Source of the DNA: Prosopocoilus inquinatus
Lineage: Eukaryota; Arthropoda; Insecta; Coleoptera; Lucanidae
Direction: 5' to 3'
Assembly (NCBI GenBank): GCA_036172665.1
Contig: CM069871.1
Span: 58,216,713-58,280,712 of the forward strand
DNA length: 64,000 bases
Shown: in pieces, positions 23,581-32,600 of the stretch
How the letters are laid out: every line of letters begins with the position of its first letter
Numbering within the stretch: position 1 is the first letter of the stretch
Notes under the pieces: model-generated
Database searches by the model: none
Seen by the model: only the letters and a program-made list of their open reading frames with translations
What the model was told of the DNA's origin: nothing
Translations under genes and position numbers: made by a program

Positions 23581-23804
23581 GAACATATAAAATAGCGACA
23601 TCTTACTATCGCTTTTTGACCTAACATTGCAGTAGGATAGACAAATTGAAGCGGGATTTGCTCCTAATGAGTCCCCCATGCAAGGCGGCCATGCTTGCTG
23701 TCAAAGCAAAATGAAAGATCAATCAGGGCTGAAACAGCTGTCCAGAGGCTGCTCGAGGTTCTCACTGCAATCAAAAACGATTTGCACAAAATTTTTCAAA
23801 AAAA
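23581..23804 (+). mobile_element. foldback element FB, copy 2
   Basis: Insertion in the 5' leader of hAT 1, flanked by the 12-bp duplication CAACAATATAGT (23569-23580 and 23805-23816). It begins near TATAAAATAGCGACATC and ends GCACAAAATTTTTC plus a short A run, with an internal deletion relative to copies 1 and 3, so little hairpin remains. Confidence 0.85.
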
Positions 23805-23942
23805 CAACAATATAGTATTCCGCACTTCTACGAAATGCTGAATTAGTGCCTTTACTCCCGTACTATGTATCTCGTTCCAAACAAATTTGAATGAGCTGCT
23901 GCTCATTCTGTTAAATGATGCAAAGTGTTGCAAATACATACA

Positions 23943-26028
23943 ATGCCAAAAACTAAAATGCATTTAAAAATATGGGTGAAGCCGTTCGAAAACGATTTTG
24001 AAGTAGAAGACGAAAAAGTGTTTTGCCGTCTGTGTTCTAAAATTGTAAGTCACTTATTTTTAAAAATCTATTTTTTAACTATTAAACAAAAGAGTGGTTT
24101 TTATATTTTTCTCCGAGAATGTATTTTATACTTTCCTTCAAGTTATGTGGGTTCCTAAATTTTATGGTATTGTTGAATAATAGTGTTTCTAGAAAAATTT
24201 GCAATATTGAATACAAACCAAATTGCTGGTACCTAATATAAGTACATTAATTTACATTATTTATTTCTCAGATAACAGTAACTAAGAAGTTTGATGTTGA
24301 CCAACAAGTTAAAACTGCTTTACATCAGAAAAACAGATCCAAATCAGAATCATCTAGTAAACAGCAAACTATTAAGAATAGTTTTTGTAGTGAGAAGTCG
24401 AATCAAGAACGCAAGAAAGAATTTAACCGTGACCTGTACGCTGCGTTAATTGCGTCAAATATACCTTTATATAAACTTAATAATGTGAACTTAACAAACT
24501 TCTTAAAAAAAATATTGTAAGGAAGATATACCGGAAGAGTCTACTTTACGCAAAAATTATTTGAACGACGAATATAAACAAATACTTTTAAATGTACAAA
24601 ATTATAGAAAAATTTTGTGCAAATCGTTTTTGATTGCAGTGAAAACCTCGAGCAGCCTCTGGACAGCTGTTTCAGCCCTGCTTGGGGCTTCTTCAGCAGA
24701 AACGTAGCTGGACATTCCACGTTTCTGCTGAAGAAGCCCCAAGCAGGGCTGAAACAGCTGTCCAGAGGCTGCTCGAGGTTCTCACTGCAATCAAAAACGA
24801 TTTGCACAAAATTTTTCTAAAATCTTTCATTATGCTTTGACAGCAAGCATGGCCGCCTTGCATGGGGGACTCATTAGGAGCAAATCCCGCTTCAATTTGT
24901 CTATCCTACTGCAATGTTAGGTCAAAAAGAGATAGTAAGATGACGCTATTTTATATGTACAAAATTATGTAGGAGAAAATTACTTCTATATATGCTTTGA
25001 TGAAACTACCGACGTATGTGGTCGATATATTGTAAATTTATTAATTGGACCGCTAAAATCTCATACACACTCAAAGCCAGTTTTAATCGCTAGCAAGCAG
25101 CTTGAAAAAACCAATAATATTACAATTACGCAGTTTATAAATGAAAGTTTAGCTAATTTTTCCTTGCCTCAAACTATCCCTTACAAAAAACTACTTTTAA
25201 TATTAACGGATGGAGCGCCTTATATGTTAAAAGCATGTCAAAATTTAATATTTTTTAGCAATGCAATTCATTGTAAATGCTTGGCACACGGGATTAATCG
25301 CGTGGCAGAATTTATTCGTGATCAATTTGAAGATGTTAATAAATTAATTAACAACTGTAAAAAGATTTTTTTAAAGGCACCTCTGAGAGTGCAGTTGTAT
25401 CGCCAAACATTTCCAGATTTATGTTTGCCACCAGAACCTGTTATTACAAGGTGGGGAAGGAACATGGTTAGAAGCTTCATCCTTTTATGCAGAAAATTTC
25501 GAAAAAATAAGAACTATTATTGAACAGTTTGATAATTCAGCTAATAGTATAGTTACATGTAAAGATTTGCTAAAAAATAAGGAACTTCTAGCAGATTTGT
25601 GTTTTATATACAGTAATTATAAGAATATTCCCAATATACTGAAGAATTTAGAAAAAACAGATATTACTTTAGGTGACGCAGTTAAATTAGTTATGGATTT
25701 TGAAAAGGAATTAATGACTGTTAAGAATCAGCTGGGCCGTAATATTTTAGAAAAATTTAGAAATGTATTAAGCAAAAATGTAGGTTTTAAGTCACTTCAA
25801 ACTATTTCAAATTTCATAAATGCAAACTCTCATAATATCGAGGAGTGCAATATAAAATTAAGTTTAATTGAAATTTCAAATTTCAAATATGCGCCAATAG
25901 TTTCAGTTGATGTCGAAAGAAGTTTTTCTTTATTTAAAAATATCTTAAGCGATAGAAGGAGAAGTTTTGAAGTAGAAAACTTAGAAAAATATGTAATTAT
26001 TAATTATTATTACAATTATTTTAAGTAA
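23943..26028 (+). pseudogene. hAT 1 transposase with intron (broken)
   Basis: ATG at 23943 gives MPKTKMHLKIWVKPF and a BED-type zinc finger start, VFCRLCSKI. A clear intron follows (24045-24271; GTAAGT donor, TTTCTCAG acceptor) before VTKKFDVDQQVKTALHQKN, which completes the finger. Downstream come EESTLRKNY, CFDETTDVCGRYIVNLLIG (first catalytic Asp), LTDGAPYMLKACQN (second catalytic Asp), KCLAHGINRVAEFI, EPVITRWG and the dimerisation block YAPIVSVDVERSFSLFKNIL. Lesions: a frameshift in an A-run near 24515, a 349-bp insertion after VQNY, and a frameshift after RWG near 25455. In active hATs the protein cuts and joins element ends. Confidence 0.9.
24606..24954 (-). mobile_element. foldback element FB, copy 3
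   Basis: Interrupts the hAT 1 transposase between the VQNY and ENYFYICFDETTD blocks. It is flanked by a 14-bp duplication ATGTACAAAATTAT (24592-24605 and 24955-24968); removing one copy plus the insert would rejoin the transposase frame at this point. The centre is a near-perfect palindrome of about 100-bp arms around CCTCGAGCAGCC / GGCTGCTCGAGG. One end is AGAAAAATTTTGTGC, the other CGCTATTTTAT. Confidence 0.9.
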
Positions 26029-26329
26029 TACATATAAATAGCTAGATAATTAACTTTATGTATCTGTAAATATGTATTTTGTAATTACATAGTAATAAAG
26101 TTAACTCTTTATATTCATTATAATAAAACAAGTAATAAGATTTCGTACTTTTTGCCCTTTGGAAATTATGCTTATTTTTGTTTTTTTCCTGCTTTTTAAT
26201 GGATTATTTTTGCTTTTTTTCTGCTTATTTAAGCACTTTTTTTCAGATAAATGTCGTGCTTATAATCCGTGCTCTACTTATAATCTAAACGAAGGAAGCA
26301 GTCGAAAAGCGGCTGATCAGTGCGGTTTT

Positions 26330-26592
26330 TCTTCTCTACTTAGTGCTCCTTTCCTGGCTGAAGTTATTTTTGTTATTTTAATTTTTTTCCATCAATCATT
26401 TTTTTTATTTTCTCTATTTTGTTTTTGTTCCTTTGTTGAAGGGATACAAGGAGGAACAGACAACTCTGTGGGTTAGTCTGATTGTATTCCTTTTGTCAAA
26501 AAATAGAATAATTTCTAAATTTTTTTATATACTTTTGTCATTGTATACAAATTTTTCTTTTTGCCAATAAATTCATTATTATTATTATTAAT
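26330..26592 (+). mobile_element. LINE 3' end fragment with ATT tail
   Basis: T-rich 3'-UTR-like sequence, then an AATAAA signal and an ATT microsatellite (about 26574-26592), as at the 3' ends of LINEs B and C. No coding sequence is left, so assignment rests on the tail structure. Confidence 0.45.
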
Positions 26593-27111
26593 TCCTTCAG
26601 TTTGAAATAAATTTCGCAAAGTTGTTCTACTCCGCGGATGTTTGCTTTTGTTTTTAATTTCTTGTAATTAATTTAATCGTAACTGATTTTTTCTTCTATT
26701 TTCTTAATTTTATTTAAATTCTGTGCTTCAAGAAAGTCAACGTTGCCGTTGGTAAGTTAAAAGAAAGAAAGTCATTTCAAGCATAAAAGAAAACACGGAA
26801 ATGGGCATTAGCGGGGATGTATACCCCCCTTCACCATGCTAAACGTTACAAACGCGACCATTGTAGTTTTTTTAAGTTCCTATAAAAACGATGGACGAGA
26901 CGAATTCATGATCAGTCTGGCGCTTATAAAAATAAATTTTGTCTAGCGGAATATGAAATGCTTTTAATTTTAAATGAATCCATAATCAATAGTTTACAGT
27001 ATTTTTTAAGCAAATTATTGTTACGAATTTGGGGATTCAAAAATTATAGTCTTTTAAATCTCAGAACTCTTTTATTACAAGCTGTCGCTTTACACAATTA
27101 ACAACACAATA
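26593..27111. other. spacer between hAT elements
   Basis: AT-rich, no feature recognised except a short C-run around 26822-26830. Confidence 0.4.
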
Positions 27112-27119
27112 GTTATGAG

Positions 27120-29226
27120 TAGAGAGCGGATTTATATGCGAGTAATTTTGATGAAATATGCGCATATATATGCACTAAAAAATGATGAAATATGCACATA
27201 TATATGCACTAAAAATGGCGAAATATGTGCAAGATAGGCCGAACACTTCAAATAATGCAATAACTGGTCTACTGTGTTTTATGGGCATTCTTATTCAAAT
27301 AAAAAACATTATATTTTATACAATTTATTTACATTTATTTGTAAACGCTTATATGAAGGAAGTATATATATTATGTATGTACATTATTAAGTAAATATTA
27401 TAACGACTAAAAAAATCTTCGATTATAATTTACAACAATGTGTTTTTCCAAGTTCTCTACCAGGAAATTTTGCCTTTTATCTGACAAAATATTTTTATAA
27501 ATTGAAAAACTCCTTTCAACATCCACGGAGGTAATTGGGGCATATTTAAAGTGACTCATAGCTGAAAATTCTACACTTAAGTCAATTTCAAAGTTTCCAT
27601 TCAAAATTTCGTAAATTTCCTCAAGGGTTTTGAAGCCGCTATTTTTATCTAAAACGGATAAACATTTTTTATTTACTGAACTGCCGATTTTACCTGGAAC
27701 TTTTGAAATATTCTCTTTAAATTCTTTAACAATTTTAACGGATTCTATTAAAGACATTTTCGGTTTTTCTAAATTGTTTATAGTTTGTATTACACAACTG
27801 TAATGCATTTTGATGAAGTTCAGTTGATTTGCCAATGAAGTTTTTGTTACAATATTTTGTGCCTTTGCAATAGCAGCACTATCTTGGGCATTAAACTCTA
27901 CAACCAATTCCTTAATTGCTACAAAATGTTCAGCATAAAACATTGCCGCTTCCAACCAAGTTCCCCACCTAGTCAACACTGGTTCGGGAGGTAAAGGTAC
28001 ATTCGGCAATTTTTCCCTGTACAACTGAACTCGTAGGGGACTTTTGACAAATATTTTTTTAATGGTACTAATTAGTAGATTTACATCAGAAAATTCACAT
28101 CTAATATGTTCAGCTACTCTGTTACATCCATGAGCTAAACAACTCACGTGAACTAAATTTTTATAAATTGTTTTAAATTGCTGCCCGGCTTTAACCATGT
28201 AAGGGGCAGCATCTGATACCATAAGTAAAATTTTTTCAGTAGGAACTACATTAGGTGAGAAAAATTTCATAAAACATTCACTAACAGATCTTAAAATACT
28301 TAAATGATTAGTTTTGTCTAACTGTGTACAGGCTATTAAATAAGATTCACTAGGTTTATCTTCCCGCAAAGACCCTATTAACAAATTTACAATGTAACGC
28401 CCACAAGAATCAGTAGTTTCATCCACAATAAAATAAATATATTGATTTTCTATGATTTTCTTGACTTCTTTTAGAGTATCGTTGTAGATGCGAGGCACGT
28501 AATTTTTTCTTAACGTACTTTCATCGGGAACATTTTTCTTGGTATATTTTTCCAAAAAACTTTTAAAAATAGAATTTTGCAGTATTTTCAAAGGTATGTT
28601 TGCACAAATCATCGCCTCGCATAAATCAGCATTAAATTCTTGTTGTTCATTAGATGAAGTCATCAACGACGGTCCACTGTCTAAGGGTAATTGAAATGTT
28701 TTCGATTCATTCATCTTCTTGCATTTTGACTTGTGTATTTTACTACAGGCTTTACAGAATACGCTCCCATTGGTGTAAGCAAGCTCGGGATAGCTTCTGA
28801 TCCAGGAATTAACCAGGCTCGAATTGTCTTTCGGCATATTGCACTTCTCACAAACAAAAATACTTTTACGGAAGAACTAAACGTTCGCAGCAATAACCGA
28901 CTAATAATCCGTGAAGAAGTGATGAAACAATATTGCAAATATGAACGCCCCACCGCATCGTTAAGAAAGTACTTGGAAATCCCTAATTCACTACTTGGAA
29001 AATTCTGCCTGCTTAAGCCCAAGAAGGGTGCAAACTAGACCCTAATTAATGCAACAACATGTTCTGACGAATTAAGAATTCAGGAAAAAATTTACTCACT
29101 TCGACACAAATTCTTTCAAATATGCATATATATGCACGTTTTTAAGAAATATGCGAAAATTGAACAAAATGCTCAAATATGCAAAATATGCATGCAATAT
29201 GCATTTAGCATAGAATCCGCTCTTTA
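27120..29226 (-). mobile_element. hAT transposon 2 (complete, 2.1 kb)
   Basis: Starts TAGAGAGCGGATTTATATGC and ends as the reverse of TAAAGAGCGGATTCTATGC, flanked by a perfect 8-bp duplication GTTATGAG (27112-27119 and 29227-29234). AAATATGC motifs cluster just inside both ends (27154, 27188, 29118, 29147, 29175, 29184). The single uninterrupted transposase frame makes this the only possibly autonomous element in the window. Confidence 0.95.
27407..28837 (-). CDS. hAT 2 transposase, 476 aa
   Basis: Uninterrupted frame starting MPKDNSSLVNSWIRSY. N-terminal BED-finger remnant VFCKACSKI has the first two Cys, but the following His pair expected in a BED finger is not visible: the text goes directly to HKSKCKKMNESK. 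Then ADLCEAMICANIPL, ESTLRKNYVPRIY, YFIVDETTDSCGRYIVN (first catalytic Asp, about residue 138), LMVSDAAPYMVKAG (second catalytic Asp), VSCLAHGCNRVAEHI, EPVLTRWGTWLEA (conserved RW), and the C-terminal dimerisation block YAPITSVDVERSFSIYKNILSD with the third catalytic acidic residue expected upstream of it or at its Glu. The role is excision and reinsertion of the element in the nucleus. It has no intron, unlike hAT 1 at the equivalent place. The damaged BED finger is the main doubt about activity. Confidence 0.92.
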   Translation of the reverse strand: MPKDNSSLVNSWIRSYPELAYTNGSVFCKACSKIHKSKCKKMNESKTFQLPLDSGPSLMTSSNEQQEFNADLCEAMICANIPLKILQNSIFKSFLEKYTKKNVPDESTLRKNYVPRIYNDTLKEVKKIIENQYIYFIVDETTDSCGRYIVNLLIGSLREDKPSESYLIACTQLDKTNHLSILRSVSECFMKFFSPNVVPTEKILLMVSDAAPYMVKAGQQFKTIYKNLVHVSCLAHGCNRVAEHIRCEFSDVNLLISTIKKIFVKSPLRVQLYREKLPNVPLPPEPVLTRWGTWLEAAMFYAEHFVAIKELVVEFNAQDSAAIAKAQNIVTKTSLANQLNFIKMHYSCVIQTINNLEKPKMSLIESVKIVKEFKENISKVPGKIGSSVNKKCLSVLDKNSGFKTLEEIYEILNGNFEIDLSVEFSAMSHFKYAPITSVDVERSFSIYKNILSDKRQNFLVENLEKHIVVNYNRRFF

Positions 29227-29234
29227 GTTATGAG

Positions 29235-30784
29235 CTTGTCTATCAAATACCACTTTTACAAAATGTACTTTCTATTTATTCGAGGTACGAACCCTTCGCT
29301 CGCTAACTTCATAACTCAACTCCTGTCGGATCGTACGGCTTATATAGCAGAGCCCTCTTTTGCTCGAACTTACTAGAATGACCGCGTAGCTTCGCTAACG
29401 TTCTGTGACGCAAGGTGGCGTGACTGATGCTAAAATAGATCTGTTCGCGCGTCACGGCTGTAACATTATACAACGCCGATATGAAGTAAACAACGGCCAA
29501 TTGAAACATGATACCAAAAAAGGGAAACAAATAAAATTCAGTATTATAATATGCAGTACCTTTCAATTCGTTATCTTTATTTTTGTAAAGTTGTAATACT
29601 ATAGATATATTAACGTAACTAAAATATAGAAATTCGCTTGTAAAAATTAAATTTGCAACGAGAATAAAAACAAATCTCTTTTTTTTGTTTTCGAAATTAT
29701 TTGTAGCTGCAGTTTCAACGTCCCCCAAACAAAGTAGCGGCAAAACTGAAATTATTCAAATCCTACCTTCATAAATGCGCGGATGAATATTCATGACAAA
29801 CAAATTTAGATTCGGACTTTTTGTTCCGATTATATTATTTATTTTGTTTCAAATCTAGTCGAAAAGCATTATCCGGCTTGTGTTTTTGTTTGAGATTTTG
29901 CGCGTTTAAAAATGCACTACAAACGATTTTTTCTTTTTTAAGTGCAACGCATTAAGTTTATTCGATAGAGTCTCGTGAATTCATTTTTCAAAAAAATAAT
30001 CAATTCAGCAGAAAATGTAAATAGCTACGTGAATATGTACTAAACTGGTTAGTTTGATTTTCGCCCGCGGCAGTGGTAGACGTGGATGCGAGCGCAAACT
30101 CAACAAAACCCTGCAATTCAATAAAGCGTGAAAACAAAAACGAGGCGACTACAACAAAAGAAACGGAACGGAAAAAGAGTGACTCATTAAAAATACGAAA
30201 GTGAGGCAAAAAGCAAGGGTCTGTCCACACGCTTTGATATAATGAGCGCTAACTCTTGTTACAGCGTTTCTTTCTGCCCCATGTAAAAAAGAAAACAGCG
30301 TTGCCGAGAATTTGTTGTTTTTGCTGCAAATTTTTAAAGTACTGTAGAATTCAGGTCGAGAGACTTTCAGAAACAAAAACGCACGCTGCAAGCTGCACAA
30401 TATTTTCTATTCATTTTTTCAGAAATGTTTTTCCAAAGAAACGCAGAAGACATTCGTTGTGAACGTAATTATACAACGCTAAATTTTTGTTTATACGATA
30501 GAAAAAGATTTCTTAAATATTTATTAATTTATCTTATAAATTTATTATTATTTGCTTATTAACCAAAAAATGAGGATCTCTTTGTCTTTGTTTAAATTTG
30601 TTTGCATTTATTGCAATTGATCGTTGTGATTGTTATTTCTTGGACAAGACTGTTACAGTCTAAATTTACACCTAAGTATTTTACAAAGATTTATGGAAAT
30701 TTATCGATTCCACCAGTTTCTAAAGTAGGTAAGCTCGCAAACAACTGTTGTATAGCTAAAGAGCAAGAAGCAAGAATCATAACA
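29235..30784. other. gene-free DNA
   Basis: A 144-codon minus-strand frame (29309-29743) with hydrophobic stretches is visible but matches nothing I know and has no supporting context. The rest is AT-rich. Confidence 0.4.
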
Positions 30785-31080
30785 TAATGTTACGTTAGTT
30801 TCCTAGGCATCGATTTTGCAGTCGAGTAGGCTTCCCACCATGCTTCTAGGCTCTGCGCGTTGCTGATCGCGACGGTAAGGCCTGTGACCAGTGATGGGAT
30901 TGTCTGGTTTTTGACTTCTCTGTAAGTCACGCTTGAGAACGGTCGCTGTTTAATGAAGTGAGCGTTTTTAAAGTGTTTAATTTTTGGAATTGGTGACCCG
31001 ACCGTCTTCGGAGGATTATCTCGCTTCGTCGATTGTCAGTCCGCTGTAACCGAATTTTTCGACGTAGAAATTTAGTAAGT
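30785..31080 (+). repeat. possible LTR fragment with primer-site-like string
   Basis: More GC-rich than its flanks, starts near TGTTACGTTAG and leads to AATTGGTGACCCGACCGTC, which resembles the TGG-initial primer-binding site right after an arthropod Gypsy/BEL LTR. No internal coding region follows and no second LTR was found, so a solo or truncated LTR is only a suggestion. Confidence 0.25.
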
Positions 31081-31427
31081 GACATCTGAGGTATTGGTAC
31101 GGGTTTATCTACGCATTTTCTAAGCTTGCTTGGACTTTACTTATGAAATTGTTTTTTTTTTACTACAACTACTAGTATTGAATTTGTGGTTATATGTTGC
31201 AAACTCAGATACTTACATAACTCTGCAGGCATAACACGAATATACATTAAGTTCTTCCTGAGGTTTGAAAGAAATCCATTGAGGCAAGATTCTGTCAAAA
31301 AGCACATTCCATTTGCTAAGGTATTGATTCCTTTTGACCTACAAGCAGTAATTAGCATTAATTTCTTTTAATACATCGTAAACTAGGTTGCATGTGCGAT
31401 TCAGGAATCGATATTCAGTTCTTCATA
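31081..31427. other. gene-free DNA
   Basis: Nothing recognised; overlapping short frames on both strands are not convincing. Confidence 0.4.
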
Positions 31428-31495
31428 AATATCGATTCGAATCGATTAATTAACTAGTTTTTTAATATAAATAAAATCGATTCGAATCGATTCAC
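31428..31495. repeat. repeated palindrome ATCGATTCGAATCGAT
   Basis: A perfect 16-bp palindrome occurs twice, about 47 bp apart, separated by AT-rich DNA, with a related ATCGAT half just upstream. No function is evident. Confidence 0.7.
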
Positions 31496-32142
31496 GTAGA
31501 ATCACCTGGACGTCAAGTTTCACAGATTGGAAGCGCAAACCGTTATAAAAGACAAGACGCTGAAGTGAATCGAACGGCCACTCTGCTGGTCCCCCGCTGA
31601 GTCGCAACCTAACCTCACCTGGCGAGGTCAATCCGCCGTTCCTTCCTAGCCAGCATTTCGCTGGTTAACGGCTCCACCCTGGAAAGTGCTGGTCATCCGC
31701 AGAAGATGAACCGTTCCCCTCTAGAATAGGGTGACCATACGTCCCGATTTTGCCGAGATAATCCAGATTTCTAACAATTTGTTTGTTGTGGAATTTTAAA
31801 AATGTCCTACTTTTTGGAGAGACCAGTTTACAACAAAAAAAAAACAAATTTGCTTTGCAGAATGAACTATCAAATATAAAAATACCCGATAAATTAACTT
31901 CTTTATTATTTCAATTCATGTTGCAATGTGTTAATTTTTAACGACTAATGCTTTGTTCTAATTTCTATACAAAAATATCGCCCTCCCCTCTTTCTCTCTC
32001 TTCGAAAAGTAGTTTGCTTTTTGGCATTTCGTTGGTGAGTACTCTTTACAAACAAAGTTCTTTTGTTAATTGGGTTGGGCTGACTCGACCGCCTTGCCGA
32101 AATTACATGATAATGCAAAGTATGATCACGACTGATCCGTTA
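31496..32142. other. gene-free DNA with one copy of a 35-bp repeat
   Basis: Contains CTGGTCATCCGCAGAAGATG at about 31690, followed by AACCGTTCCCCTCTA, related to copies at 32450-32580, and a GTGACCATACGTCCCG string at about 31731. No gene seen. Confidence 0.45.
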
Positions 32143-32268
32143 AGGAATAAATTCTGTAACTAGGCTGCAGTCAAAAAGGTAAATTTTTCGAAAGTTCGAT
32201 TAAACTTTAAAAGGGTATTAGTCCTATTAACCTTTTTCACTGCAACCCAGTTACAGAATGTATTTGTT
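32143..32268. repeat. small foldback
   Basis: Left arm TTCTGTAAC...CTGCAGTCAAAAAGGT and right arm ACCTTTTTCACTGCA...GTTACAGAA are inverted, with a loop of about 45 bp. Confidence 0.65.
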
Positions 32269-32444
32269 TTGATAATTATCATCATTACACCAGGTGAAAT
32301 AAAGATATTTTAATCTGCTTTTTCTTAATACCACTTTATAGCACTTAGGCCACTCTTGCACTATACGCCTTATTTTCTGCTGATCTGCTGCAATCACTAA
32401 CACACCCATTCATTACTCTGCGGCGCATTCGTCGCGAATGTATA

Positions 32445-32600
32445 TTTTCCTGGTCATCCGCAGAGTAGAAACCTTCCCCATATTCTGCTGGTCATCTGCA
32501 GAGTATGAATCGTTCCCCTCTAATTCTATAGCTCCCTCTTAATGTACTGGTCCTCCGAAGAGTATGCACCGTTGCCCTCTAGTATACGGGTTGTCCTCTT
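32445..32600 (+). repeat. degenerate CTGGTCATCCGCAGAGT repeats
   Basis: Three imperfect copies of a unit reading CTGGTCATCCGCAGAGTATG, then AACCGTTCCCCTCT, start at about 32450, 32489 and 32546; a fourth is at about 31690. Probably a decayed minisatellite or part of a dispersed repeat. Confidence 0.65.

Larger units (their letters stand above)
23332..26276 (+). mobile_element. hAT transposon 1 (broken)
   Basis: Terminal repeats start TAGAGCTAGGATTATAAGC on the left and TAGAGCACGGATTATAAGC on the reverse of the right end. The element is flanked by a perfect 8-bp target duplication, CTTATAAT (23324-23331 and 26277-26284), the hallmark of hAT elements. Subterminal TGCTTATTT motifs occur at both ends. 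It encodes a broken transposase and carries two foldback insertions. Confidence 0.95.

Noticed and set aside
24541..24820. Overlapping 67- and 88-codon frames on both strands with nearly the same peptide
   Set aside because: Explained by the palindromic foldback insertion inside the hAT 1 transposase; same for the frames at 14733-15242.
28711..29038. Opposed frames of 101 and 103 codons at the 5' end of hAT 2
   Set aside because: They lie in the leader of hAT 2 on both strands and match no family; one partly shadows the transposase start.
29309..29743. 144-codon minus-strand frame with hydrophobic segments
   Set aside because: Phe/Tyr/Leu-rich as expected from AT-rich DNA, no signature of a known membrane protein and no supporting neighbours.
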